Shown here piece by piece: positions 27,254 to 35,756 of a DNA stretch of 64,000 nt. The notes under the pieces were generated by a model. The model was not told where the DNA came from, made no database searches, and saw only the letters and a list, made by a program, of their open reading frames with translations. Position 1 is the first letter of the stretch. The number at the start of each line of letters is the position of its first letter. The DNA is from Cryobacterium adonitolivorans. GTDB taxonomy: Bacteria; Actinomycetota; Actinomycetes; Actinomycetales; Microbacteriaceae. The position numbers and the translations under genes were made by a program. The DNA is taken from assembly GCF_004402695.1 (NCBI RefSeq), contig NZ_SOFL01000008.1:91059-155058 (forward strand), read 5' to 3'.

Positions 27254-28522
27254 TCAGGCCTTGGTGTCGACGAGGACGTAGCCCTCTTCACCGTGCATCA
27301 CCGAGTCGATGCCCGCGATCTCGTCTTCGTTCTTCACGCGGAAGCCGATCGTCTTCTCGATGAGGAAGGCGATGGCGAAGGCGAGGACGAACGAGTAGAT
27401 GAGTACGGAGAACGCTGCGATGGCCTGGACGAGCAGCTGCGTGCCGTCGCCGCCCAGGAACAGGCCGGTGCCGTTGGCGAAGAAGCCGAGGTAGAGGGTA
27501 CCCATCAGGCCGCCGACGAGGTGGATGCCCACGACGTCGAGCGAGTCATCGAAACCCAGCTTGAACTTGAGGTCCACAGCGATCGCGCAGACCGCACCGG
27601 CGAGCAGGCCGAGCACAATCGCCCAGATCGGCTGCAGCGAAGCACACGCAGGGGTGATAGCAACAAGTCCCGCGACGGCGCCGGATGCGGCACCGACCGA
27701 TGTCGGCTTGCCGTCGCGCACCTTTTCGACCACGAGCCAGGCGAGCAGGGCGGCAGACGGCGCCGCGATCGTGTTGACGAAGGCGAGGGCTGCGGTTCCG
27801 TCAGCGGCCAGCTCGGAGCCGGCGTTGAAGCCGAACCAACCGAACCAGAGCAGACCCGCTCCGAGGAGCACGAAGGGCGGGTTGTGCGGAACGTTGACGC
27901 CCTTCTGGAAACCGACGCGCTTGCCCAGCACCAGGGCGAGAGCGAGAGCCGCGGCACCGGCGTTGATGTGAACCGCGGTACCACCGGCGAAGTCGATCGC
28001 GCCGAGGCCGAAGACCGACTGCAGGCCGTAGGTGATCCAGCCGCCGTAGGCGAAGCTGCCGTCCTCGGCCAGGCCGAAGTTGAAAACCCAGCTGGCGACC
28101 GGGAAGTAGACGATGGACGCCCAGATACCGGCGAAGATCATCCAGGAGCCGAACTTGGCGCGGTCGGCGATCGCACCAGAGATCAGCGCGACCGTGATGA
28201 TGGCGAAGGTGGCCTGGAAGGCGACGAAGGCCAGCGGCGGGTACGCGGCGCCTTCCGGCGTTTCGAGGGCACCGGTGAGGCCGATGTTGGCCCAGTCGAT
28301 CGCCCACGGTGCAACCAAGCCCTCCGAGCCGGGGAACGCGATCGCGTAGCCGTAGATCACCCAGAGCACGCCGATCAGTCCGAGTGCGCCGAAGCTCATC
28401 ATCATCATGCTGATGACACTCTTGGCCTTGACCAGTCCTCCGTAGAAGAACGCGAGTCCCGGAGTCATGAGCAGGACGAACGCTGCGGAAATCAGCAAGA
28501 AAGCGGTATTGCCTTGATCCAT
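27254..28522 (-). CDS. amt: Ammonium transporter, Amt family
   Basis: A 422-residue membrane channel with about 11 helices importing ammonium/ammonia. The pore twin histidines appear to be those in GTAVHINAGAAAL and GIHLVGGLMGTL; the periplasmic gate aromatics precede them. The start MDQGNTAFLLISAAFVLLMTPG is typical. A ribosome-binding site AGAGAGG lies 7-8 bases upstream. No glnK/PII gene follows; a strong terminator does, so the transporter is monocistronic here. An NtrC-like or GlnR/AmtR site could not be identified with confidence upstream. Confidence 0.95.
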   Translation of the reverse strand: MDQGNTAFLLISAAFVLLMTPGLAFFYGGLVKAKSVISMMMMSFGALGLIGVLWVIYGYAIAFPGSEGLVAPWAIDWANIGLTGALETPEGAAYPPLAFVAFQATFAIITVALISGAIADRAKFGSWMIFAGIWASIVYFPVASWVFNFGLAEDGSFAYGGWITYGLQSVFGLGAIDFAGGTAVHINAGAAALALALVLGKRVGFQKGVNVPHNPPFVLLGAGLLWFGWFGFNAGSELAADGTAALAFVNTIAAPSAALLAWLVVEKVRDGKPTSVGAASGAVAGLVAITPACASLQPIWAIVLGLLAGAVCAIAVDLKFKLGFDDSLDVVGIHLVGGLMGTLYLGFFANGTGLFLGGDGTQLLVQAIAAFSVLIYSFVLAFAIAFLIEKTIGFRVKNEDEIAGIDSVMHGEEGYVLVDTKA

Positions 28523-28680
28523 TTGAAAAACCTCTCTGCACGGACGCAGCGGCTCGCGTCGGGTAAGACATACCCTGACAGGACTGTGTTACACACTCAG
28601 CAAAACTCTGTTTCGAACACGTTGCAGAGAACGCTCCTGTGTAAACAACAGATGACGCGAGGCTCAAAGGTCGACGAGAG

Positions 28681-29478
28681 TCAGCTGGAAAGTGCCCACA
28701 TCGCGACCGCGCTGGCCGCGGCCACGTTAAGGGAGTCGATGCCGTGCTTCATCGGGATCTGCACCACGGCGTCCGCCGCGGCGAGCGCCTCGTCGGTGAG
28801 CCCCTCGCCCTCCGCGCCGAGGAGCAGCGCCAGCCGGGCGTGCTGTTCGCCGTGGAAATCGCGCAGGCTCACCGCATCCGGGGTGAGCGCCAGGGCGGCG
28901 ACGTGGAAGCCGTGGCGGGTGAGCAGCTGCCGGGTGCTGGGCCAGTCGCCCACCCTGGTCCACGGCACCTGCAGCACGGTGCCCATCGACACCCGGATGG
29001 CGCGGCGGTAGAACGGGTCGGAGCAGCGCGGGGTGACCAGGATCGCGTCGGCCCCGATCGCGCCTGCGGAGCGGAAGATGGCACCAACGTTGGTGGGGTC
29101 GGTGACGTTTTCCAGGATCAGGATGCGCCGGGCATCCGCCAGCAGCGTCGCCGGTTCGGGCAGTGCGGGCCGGTGCATCGCAGCGATCAGGCCGCGATGC
29201 AGCACGTAGCCGGTGAGCTCGGTGAGCAGCTCCCCCGCGCCCACGAACACCGGGACGTCGTCGCCGACGAGCGTCCGTGCCTCGTCGAGGGTGTTCGCCA
29301 GGGTGAGCACCGACCGCACCCGGTGCCCGGCGCCGAGCGCCCGCTCGAGCACCAGCGCGGACTCGGCGATGTACAGGCCGTGCTCGGTACCGCGCGCCTT
29401 CTTGAGCGCCACATCCGTGGACTGGGTGTAGTCGGCCAGGCGGGGGTCGCTCAGTTCGTGGATCTCGATTACGGGCAC
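28681..29478 (-). CDS. TrmH/SpoU-family RNA 2'-O-methyltransferase
   Basis: A 265-residue SPOUT-knot methyltransferase using SAM to methylate a ribose in tRNA or rRNA. The three family motifs are present: ENVTDPTNVGAIFRSAGA, LLLGAEGEGL, and IPMKHGIDSLNVAAASAVA, which makes up the knot. An N-terminal RNA-binding substrate domain (~100 residues) precedes it. Target nucleotide is unknown. It lies just beyond the left end of the IS island; before the island it would have followed the aldehyde dehydrogenase gene directly. Confidence 0.9.
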   Translation of the reverse strand: MPVIEIHELSDPRLADYTQSTDVALKKARGTEHGLYIAESALVLERALGAGHRVRSVLTLANTLDEARTLVGDDVPVFVGAGELLTELTGYVLHRGLIAAMHRPALPEPATLLADARRILILENVTDPTNVGAIFRSAGAIGADAILVTPRCSDPFYRRAIRVSMGTVLQVPWTRVGDWPSTRQLLTRHGFHVAALALTPDAVSLRDFHGEQHARLALLLGAEGEGLTDEALAAADAVVQIPMKHGIDSLNVAAASAVAMWALSS

Positions 29479-29509
29479 CCCACGAGCTTAACGACCCCGG
29501 GAGGCCCTA

Positions 29510-29767
29510 GGGCGTGTCTCCTGATTCGTGTAACCAGACGATGATGGCGCTCAGAACAGCTCCGCCTCTTTGTCGAGGTCGACCGGGCGGCCACCGTTTC
29601 GACCGCGGCGTTTCCGGTCGGCGACCGGGTCGGAGCGTTCCGGAATGACGACCCAGATGACGATGGCATCAACGGCTCGATCCGAGCCCACTCGCTGTCA
29701 GACAACGGCTATGCGAGACATAGGTCGATTCTGCCGAAAACCCTCACCAGACATTAGGAGACACGCC
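29510..29767 (-). mobile_element. 258-bp MITE-like derivative of the IS5-family element
   Basis: Both 13-bp terminal repeats are intact: GGGCGTGTCTCCT (29510-29522) and AGGAGACACGCCC (29755-29767), flanked on each side by TA (reads CTAG across the junctions). Inside, read on the minus strand, are the first ~100 bases of the element at 33310-34250, then a jump to a ~70-base block from its transposase C-terminal region, then a second jump to the last ~45 bases. Both junctions fall at short shared words (CGTC and AGGC), so it arose by two internal deletions. It encodes nothing but could have been moved in trans. Confidence 0.9.
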
Positions 29768-29857
29768 CTAGCCACAACCTCAAAATTAATGCCCTCCACT
29801 GGTCCACAGTTTTGTCCGCCTTGCTCGAGCCGCCCGGTGTAGGAATCTGGAATCGGC

Positions 29858-32179
29858 TCAGAGCCCAGTTGTCGACGCGCCTGCATTATTCACCTGCACG
29901 AGGTCATCGATGTCCTCCACACGCTGGTTTGCGATCCAGTTGTCAAGTTCGGCGGCGGGGACGGGGCCGGACATGAAGAAGCCTTGGGCGTGATCGCACC
30001 CGTAACGGACGAGTTCGTCGTAGGCCGCACTGTTTTCTACACCTTCGGCGACCATGCGCAAGCCGAGGCTGTGGGCAAGGTCGATCGTAGAGGCCACCAG
30101 TGCGGCAGCGCGGGGATCTTGGCCCATCGGTAAAACGAAGGATTGGTCGAGTTTGATTTCGTCGATCGGTAGGTCACGTAGGTAGGACAAAGAGCTGTAG
30201 CCAGTACCGAAGTCGTCGATAGCGATCTGGACACCGCCCTCGCGGAGTCGGGTCAGAATCGTGCGGGCTCGCTCTCGGTCTGCCATGAGGAAGTCCTCGG
30301 TGATCTCCAGTATCAGCGTGGAGGCGCTCAGCTGTCGGGCGTCGATCATGGCGGCGATGCGCTCCGGCAGGTCAATGTCGACAAAGGAGCTAGAGGACAA
30401 GTTGACGGCGACGGTCATTGCCCGATCGTGGGTTTGCCAGAGCTGGGCCTGATCAAGGGCTTTCTCCAATACGATCCGGGTCAAAGCTGCCATCTGGCCA
30501 GATTCCTCGACCAGGATTAGAAACTCTTCAGGTAGCAGCAGACCCCGGCTCGGGTGGTTCCATCGGACAAGGGCCTCGACCCCGGTCACGTGCCCCGTTT
30601 TCAGATTGATCTTAGGTTGATAGTGCACCACGAGTTGGTCATCGAGCAGGGCCACGCGCAGTTCTTCCAAGGTCCTCAACCGGACTTCGCCATGACTATC
30701 ATCGGCTTGTTTGAAAACGTGGTGGCCACTGTGTGTTGTTTTCGCCTCATACATAGCCATGTCAGCTCGCCGAAGAAGTTCACCGAGGTTTTGGCCTTGG
30801 TCGGGGAACAGGGCGATCCCCATGCTCGCGCTGGTTTGCAGGGCGATATTTTCCAGAGTGAATGGGGCAGCAAGAGCAGCACGAAGCTTCCTGGCCACCG
30901 CGAGAGCATCCTCCTCGCCGGAGCCTTGAAGGATGATCGCGAACTCGTCACCCCCGAGTCGGGCCAGGAAATCTCCCGCGCCCAGGGACCGCGACAGCCG
31001 GGTGCTCACTTGAACCAGCAACGTGTCTCCCGCGTCGTGGCCCAGGCTGTCATTCACTTCTTTGAACCGGTCCAGATCCAACAGCATCAGGGCACTACGG
31101 CGGCGGGTCAGGGGCGAGCCCGATCCAACCTTGAATCGTGTTTCCGCTTCGGCTTTCAGTGCCCTTCGATTGGGTAGCCCGGTGAGCTCATCGGTGAGAG
31201 ACTCCCGGCGCAGAAGTCGCTGCCGAAATGCGAGAGGAAGCGCAGCCAACCCCACCGTGGCGGTGGCTAAGACAACCGCAAGGACCGACACTGTGATTTG
31301 GGTGCCCAATACAAGAAGTCCCAGCCCGGCCACGACGGCGCCAGCCGGCACGCTCAACGGGGGCGTTTCCCTCTGCCGCCGGCACGAGGTATCCGTGTTC
31401 CTCCCCGAGCCGTCCACCCACAGGGCCATCAAAGCCAGGCCGAGCGCCCAAACCGCGTCCAACGGGTTTCCGACGCTGTATTGATCCGCATTTTCGAGCA
31501 GCGCGTAAGCGACATCGGCTACGGTCAGCATGCCCAACCCAAAAAAGAGGAACAGCCACCGTGGCCCAATGTCCAAGGTCGGGGCGGCGGCTATGCCGGT
31601 GATGACTGCGACCAGCAGCAAGTCAAAAAACGGGTAAGCCACCGCAACCGCTGTCGCAACAGGGGTGGGACCCTTGATCGCGTCTTCCAAGACGGGACTG
31701 AGAATTGCAGCCAGGACCGCCGCCGCGCCCAAAGACCCGACCGCGCCATCGAGCAGCACAGACCAGGAGAAACCTCGCACCTGCCTCCGAACCAGCACAA
31801 CCACGGCGGCAAGCATGAGCGGGTAAAACATGAGATATCCGATATCCGCCAAGGAGGGAAACACCAAATACCCGCTGTCATCCATGAACAGGGAATAGTA
31901 GGTATCCGCGACCGCGGACACCGTCACGGCTGCCGCTGCCAGCAGCACGTCACGGCGTGCGAAATGTGTCCGCCAGGCAGCCACGAAAAACACGACCACC
32001 GGCCCCCACTGTGTCAGCCCGCACAACCACACATCAACAAACGGGTTCGCGCCGTCCCCGTGCAACAGCAATCCCACAAAATAAACAATCACCAAAGCGC
32101 TGACGACCCACATCAACCAGCGCCCAGACCTCAACCCGCCGATCAGGCGACCCCCATGTTCACAAGCACCCACCTGCAC
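29858..32179 (-). CDS. Membrane GGDEF-EAL c-di-GMP turnover protein, copy 2
   Basis: A 773-residue paralogue of the protein at 20071-22368: ~9 membrane helices, GGDEF domain with RLGGDEFAIILQG, EAL domain with GVEALVRWNHP and DDFGTGYSSLSYL, and the same C-terminal AQGFFMS-PVPAAELD ending. Catalytic motifs look intact. The GTG at 32179 has AAGGGG 5 bases upstream. Visibly lower GC than copy 1 and the surrounding chromosome, and it sits between insertion-sequence ends, so acquisition by transfer rather than local duplication is likely (inference). Confidence 0.92.
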   Translation of the reverse strand: MQVGACEHGGRLIGGLRSGRWLMWVVSALVIVYFVGLLLHGDGANPFVDVWLCGLTQWGPVVVFFVAAWRTHFARRDVLLAAAAVTVSAVADTYYSLFMDDSGYLVFPSLADIGYLMFYPLMLAAVVVLVRRQVRGFSWSVLLDGAVGSLGAAAVLAAILSPVLEDAIKGPTPVATAVAVAYPFFDLLLVAVITGIAAAPTLDIGPRWLFLFFGLGMLTVADVAYALLENADQYSVGNPLDAVWALGLALMALWVDGSGRNTDTSCRRQRETPPLSVPAGAVVAGLGLLVLGTQITVSVLAVVLATATVGLAALPLAFRQRLLRRESLTDELTGLPNRRALKAEAETRFKVGSGSPLTRRRSALMLLDLDRFKEVNDSLGHDAGDTLLVQVSTRLSRSLGAGDFLARLGGDEFAIILQGSGEEDALAVARKLRAALAAPFTLENIALQTSASMGIALFPDQGQNLGELLRRADMAMYEAKTTHSGHHVFKQADDSHGEVRLRTLEELRVALLDDQLVVHYQPKINLKTGHVTGVEALVRWNHPSRGLLLPEEFLILVEESGQMAALTRIVLEKALDQAQLWQTHDRAMTVAVNLSSSSFVDIDLPERIAAMIDARQLSASTLILEITEDFLMADRERARTILTRLREGGVQIAIDDFGTGYSSLSYLRDLPIDEIKLDQSFVLPMGQDPRAAALVASTIDLAHSLGLRMVAEGVENSAAYDELVRYGCDHAQGFFMSGPVPAAELDNWIANQRVEDIDDLVQVNNAGASTTGL

Positions 32180-32428
32180 AGAAGCCCCTTAGTATCAGGC
32201 CCAGCCTACCGACCAAAACCAACGCCGAACCCACGGCTGAGCTGCATCACCTCTACCCAGCGGAGGTAACGAGGGCTCACTGTGGAAGCCGCGAACGCAG
32301 CCATTGACCAGGCTTGCCGGCGCCCTAGTCGAAAGAGCGGCGACTGCGGCCCAGAACGAGCAGCTGACCTATCGGGGTTTTCTGTTCGAGCTGCTCGAGG
32401 CAGCCGGGTGTCCACGGGACAAGAGGCT
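32180..32428. other. Upstream region of GGDEF-EAL copy 2, no gene seen
   Basis: About 250 bases between the start of the GGDEF-EAL gene and the end of the IS21-family remnant. It should hold the promoter of the c-di-GMP gene (minus strand GATACTAAGG just upstream of the start resembles a -10 region). A short minus-strand frame here has no recognisable features. Confidence 0.4.
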
Positions 32429-32493
32429 TGATAACGCCGACCCAAAACAGGGCCAATAGTGCCGTTTGAAAACAGGACCACTATGTGTTTCTA

Positions 32494-33249
32494 CTATGCC
32501 GTACCGGGCGTCGGCTGGTGGCTTTTGAGCCGGTAGCTGGTGCCTTTGAGGCTGATGACGTCGGCGTGGTGCACGATGCGGTCGATCATCGCGGAGGCGA
32601 CGGTCGGGTCGCCGAAGACGTCGCCCCAGAGCCCGAATGACAGGTTGCTCGTCATGATCAGGGATGCGTGTTCGTATCGGCTTGCGATGAGTTGGAAGAA
32701 CAGGTTCGCGGCGTCCTGATCGAACGGGATGTAGCCGACCTCGTCGCAGATTAGGACGCTGCAGCGGCGTCGCCGGGTCAGTTCCGCGGCCAGTTTGCCG
32801 CGGGAGTGGGCGTCTTGGAGGCGGGCGACCCAGCCCGTCGCGGTGTCGAAAAGGACCCGGTGGTCGTGTTTGGCGGCTTGAACGCCCAGTGCGACGGCGA
32901 GGTGGGTCTTGCCGGTGCCTGGTGGGCCGAGCAGGACGACGTTCTTCGCTTCGGTGACGAAGGTGCTCGTGCCCAGGTGCGCGATCAGGTTCCGGTCCGC
33001 GGACGGTTGGTGATCGAAGTTGAAGTCCTCCAACGTTTTGTGGCCGGGGAACCGGGCGGCCTTGATCCGCAGCGCGGCGCCGGAGGCTTCGCGTTCGGAG
33101 ACCTCGCGGGAGAGCACCGCGGCGAGGTATTCCTCGTGCGACCAGCCGGCGTCGCGGGCCTGGTCGCCCAGGCGCCGGAACGCGTCCCCGATCCGTGGTG
33201 CGCGCAGCGCGCGGGCGTAGTACTCGATCTGAGATGCCGTGGTGCTCAT
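32494..33249 (-). CDS. istB: IstB-like transposition helper ATPase
   Basis: A 251-residue AAA+ ATPase that in IS21-family elements assembles on DNA and stimulates the IstA transposase. Walker A LLGPPGTGKTHLAVALG lies near residue 110, Walker B VLICDEVGYI near 170, and the sensor segment IMTSNLSFGLWGDVFGD after it. The reading frame is intact, but its partner istA is reduced to a 3' scrap. Start ATG at 33249 is possibly coupled to the istA end, as one frame of istA stops in a GCATGA overlap. Confidence 0.92.
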   Translation of the reverse strand: MSTTASQIEYYARALRAPRIGDAFRRLGDQARDAGWSHEEYLAAVLSREVSEREASGAALRIKAARFPGHKTLEDFNFDHQPSADRNLIAHLGTSTFVTEAKNVVLLGPPGTGKTHLAVALGVQAAKHDHRVLFDTATGWVARLQDAHSRGKLAAELTRRRRCSVLICDEVGYIPFDQDAANLFFQLIASRYEHASLIMTSNLSFGLWGDVFGDPTVASAMIDRIVHHADVISLKGTSYRLKSHQPTPGTA

Positions 33250-33309
33250 GCGATCAGGCTCAGGCCGTTACTCTCACAGGGCGCTCCACAAGTTCGACCG
33301 GGCGCGCTG
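33250..33309 (-). pseudogene. 3' scrap of istA
   Basis: About 60 bases upstream of istB on the same strand, cut off at 33310 by the terminal repeat of the IS5-family element. In one frame it ends in a TGA overlapping the istB ATG, the usual istA-istB arrangement. Too short to prove by homology; the call rests on position. Confidence 0.5.
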
Positions 33310-34250
33310 GGGCGTGTCTCCTTAATGTCCGGTGAGGGTTTTCGGCAAAATTGACCTATGTCTCGTACTGCCATGTTGTCTGACAGCGAGTGGGCTCGGA
33401 TCGAGCCGTTGATGCCACCGTCGTCTGAGCGTCCTGGGCGTCCGTTTCAGGATCACCGCCGGGTGATGGAAGGCATCGTGTACCGGTATCGGGCGGGGAT
33501 CCCATGGCGGGATCTGCCGGAGGGTTTTCGGTCCGTGGCAGACGGTTTGGAAACGTCATCGGCGTTTCAGCGGCGATGGCACCCGGACAGCATTCTGGCC
33601 CGGTTACTGTCCGAGGCCGATGCCTTGGAGAAGATCGATTGGGAGGTTTCGGTGGACTCGACGGTGAATCGGGCGCATCAACCCGGGACGAATCTTCCGC
33701 GCACCACGGGGGGACCTGTCGAATTACACGAATCTGCTGGAAGAGCCTCCTGATCACGCCGTTGGCCGCTCCCGCGGTGGTTTGACCACCAAGATTCACC
33801 AGCTTTGCAACGGAAATATGCGCCCGCTTGTGATTCTTCTGGGCACCGGTCAGGGCGTCGATTCGCCAATGCTCCCGGAGATCATGGCCTCGCTCAGCGT
33901 CGATCGGATCGGCCCGGACGGGCCCGCACTCGACCCGACCGGGTGCTTGCAGACAAGGCCTACTCGGCCAAAGCCCACCGGGAGATGCTGCGAAAACGGA
34001 ACATTCAGGTCGTCATTCCGGAACGCTCCGACCAGGTCGCCAACCGGAAACGCCGCGGTCGAAACGGTGGCCGCCCGGTCGACCTCGACAAAGAGGCCTG
34101 CAAGCGCCGCAACGTCATCGAGCGTTCGTTCAACACCCTAAAGCAGTGGCGCGGACTCGCCACCCGCTACGACAAACTCGCACTCACCTGCCGAGGCGGA
34201 GCTGTTTGAGCGCCATCATCGTCTGGTTACACGAATTAGGAGACACGCCC
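33310..34250 (+). mobile_element. IS5-family (IS427-group-like) insertion sequence, decayed
   Basis: A 941-bp element bounded by GGGCGTGTCTCCT (33310-33322) and AGGAGACACGCCC (34238-34250). The right end is followed by TA; the left is preceded by TG, so the copy does not show a matching target duplication of its own. Its left neighbour is istA and its right neighbour the stop codon of the aldehyde dehydrogenase gene. The transposase is broken by several frameshifts. Confidence 0.9.
33358..34236 (+). pseudogene. IS5-family transposase with multiple frameshifts
   Basis: The start MSRTAMLSDSEWARIEPLMP is a typical IS5/IS427-type transposase N-terminus. Homology then hops between frames: out at about 33530 (GPWQTVWKRHRRFSGDG in the neighbouring frame), back near 33580 (DSILARLL ... 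IDWEVSVDSTVNRAHQ), out at about 33720 (NYTNLLEEPPDHAVGRSRGG), back at about 33915 (GRARTRPDRVLADKAYS ... NVIERSFNTLKQWRGLATRYDKLA) and out again at about 34206, where one C is missing before TGAGCGCC (the 258-bp derivative keeps it). At least five lesions; not functional. Confidence 0.9.
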
Positions 34251-35731
34251 TAGTCGTAGTCGGCGAAGGGGTCCGGAGTGAGAGTGTACTTGGTGGATAG
34301 GTACTCGTGGATGCCCTCGGAGCCGCCCTCCCGGCCGAGGCCGGACTGCTTGACCCCGCCGAACGGGGCGGCGGCGTTGGACACCACGCCCATGTTCAGC
34401 CCCATCATGCCTGTCTGCAGCCTTTCGATCATCCGCTGCCCCCGGGCGAGATCCCGGGTGAACACATAGCTGACCAGCCCATACTCGGTGTCGTTGGCGA
34501 TGCGCACGGCGTCGTCCTCGTCGTCGAAAGGCACGATCGACAGCACCGGCCCGAAGATCTCTTCACGCAGGATGGCGCTGCCCGGCTTCACCCCGGTGAT
34601 CACGGTGGGCTGGTAGAACGTGCCCACCCGGTCCAGGACCCGCCCGCCGGTGAGCAGGGTCGCACCGCGGCCGAGGGCCTCCTGCACGAGGGTGTCGGCC
34701 TTGGCCACGGCATCCGCGTTGATCAGCGGGCCGATCTTGACGCCGGTCTCGGTGCCGCGGCCCACGGTGAATTCGGTGACGGCCTCGGTGACCCGGCGGG
34801 CGAACTCATCGGCGACGGACGCCTGCACGATGAACCGGTTGGCGGCGGTGCAGGCCTGGCCCACGTTGCGGAACTTCGCGGCCAGGGCGCCCTCGACGGC
34901 GCGGTCCATGTCGGCGTCTTCGAAGACCAGGAACGGGGCGTTGCCGCCGAGCTCCATCGAGGTGCGCAGCACGTTCTGCGCGGACTGCTGGATGAGCTTC
35001 TGGCCGACGCCGGTGGAGCCGGTGAAGCTGAGCTTGCGCAGCCGGGGGTCGGCGATGATCGGCGCGGACACGGCCGCCGACGTGGAGGTGGTGAGCACGT
35101 TCACCACGCCGGCGGGCAGTCCCACTTCTTCGAACAGCTTAACCAGGTAAAGCGTGGTGAGCGGGGTCAGCTCAGCGGGCTTGATCACGACGGTGCAGCC
35201 GGCCGCTAGCGCCGGCGCGATCTTGCGGGTCGCCATCGCAAGCGGGAAGTTCCACGGGGTGATGAGGAAACTGGGTCCGACCGGGTGCTGCGACACGATC
35301 ATGCGGCCGGTGCCCTCGGGGTTGGTGCCGTAGCGGCCGGTGATCCGCACGGCTTCCTCGCTGAACCAGCGCAGGAATTCGCCGCCGTAGGCGACCTCGC
35401 CGTAGGCCTCGGCGAGGGGCTTGCCCATCTCGAGCGTCATCAGCAGCGCGAACTCGTGCTTGCGCTCCTGCAGCAGTTCGAAGCTGCGGCGCAGCACCTC
35501 GCCGCGCACTCGCGGCGGGGTGGCGGCCCAGGCATCCTGCGCATCGACGGCCGCATCGAGGGCGGCCAGACCGTCGGCGACGCCGGCGTCGGCGATGGTC
35601 TTGATCACCTTGCCCGTGGACGGGTCGTGCACGCTCAAGGTGCTCCCGTCGGCGGCGGGCACCCACCGCCCGTTGATGTACAGCTCGTTGGGTACGTGCT
35701 GGAGCAGTTCTGCTTCGGTTACGTGCGCCAC
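34250..35731 (-). CDS. NAD(P)-dependent aldehyde dehydrogenase, succinate-semialdehyde type
   Basis: A 493-residue aldehyde dehydrogenase. The general-base Glu is in MELGGNAPFLVFEDAD (about residue 262), the catalytic Cys in GQACTAANRF (about 296), and the NPW-type cofactor motif is TPWNFPLAMATRK. Sequence type suits succinate-semialdehyde dehydrogenase (GabD); substrate is inferred. The GTG at 35731 has an excellent AGGGAGG ribosome-binding site. Its stop codon TAG is shared with the island: T and A come from the chromosome, the G is the terminal base of the insertion sequence; the matching base at the far end means the codon was TAG before insertion. Confidence 0.9.
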   Translation of the reverse strand: MAHVTEAELLQHVPNELYINGRWVPAADGSTLSVHDPSTGKVIKTIADAGVADGLAALDAAVDAQDAWAATPPRVRGEVLRRSFELLQERKHEFALLMTLEMGKPLAEAYGEVAYGGEFLRWFSEEAVRITGRYGTNPEGTGRMIVSQHPVGPSFLITPWNFPLAMATRKIAPALAAGCTVVIKPAELTPLTTLYLVKLFEEVGLPAGVVNVLTTSTSAAVSAPIIADPRLRKLSFTGSTGVGQKLIQQSAQNVLRTSMELGGNAPFLVFEDADMDRAVEGALAAKFRNVGQACTAANRFIVQASVADEFARRVTEAVTEFTVGRGTETGVKIGPLINADAVAKADTLVQEALGRGATLLTGGRVLDRVGTFYQPTVITGVKPGSAILREEIFGPVLSIVPFDDEDDAVRIANDTEYGLVSYVFTRDLARGQRMIERLQTGMMGLNMGVVSNAAAPFGGVKQSGLGREGGSEGIHEYLSTKYTLTPDPFADYD

Positions 35732-35756
35732 AAATGCCTCCCTGAAGTCGTCGACC

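Larger units (their letters stand above)
32429..33309 (-). mobile_element. Truncated IS21-family element
   Basis: Consists of one terminus, istB and the last ~60 bases of istA. The terminus begins with TG at 32429 and contains two direct copies of an AAAACAGG-CCA--TA-TG motif (32444-32460 and 32469-32485), the multiple end repeats typical of IS21-type elements. The rest of istA and the other terminus are missing; the left end of the IS5-family copy is joined at 33310, inside istA. The element cannot move by itself. Confidence 0.8.

Noticed and set aside
28523..28680. GlnR or AmtR operator upstream of amt.
   Set aside because: A GTAAC half-site is present but the second half (GAAAC at the right distance) is not; the AmtR pattern is absent.
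25394..29011. A 1205-codon plus-strand open frame.
   Set aside because: It runs opposite thiolase, the HutD-like gene, amt and trmH, all of which have recognisable motifs; it is a GC-driven shadow.
32206..32481. A 91-codon minus-strand frame upstream of the second GGDEF-EAL gene.
   Set aside because: It crosses the terminus of the IS21 remnant and shows no protein-like pattern or start signal.
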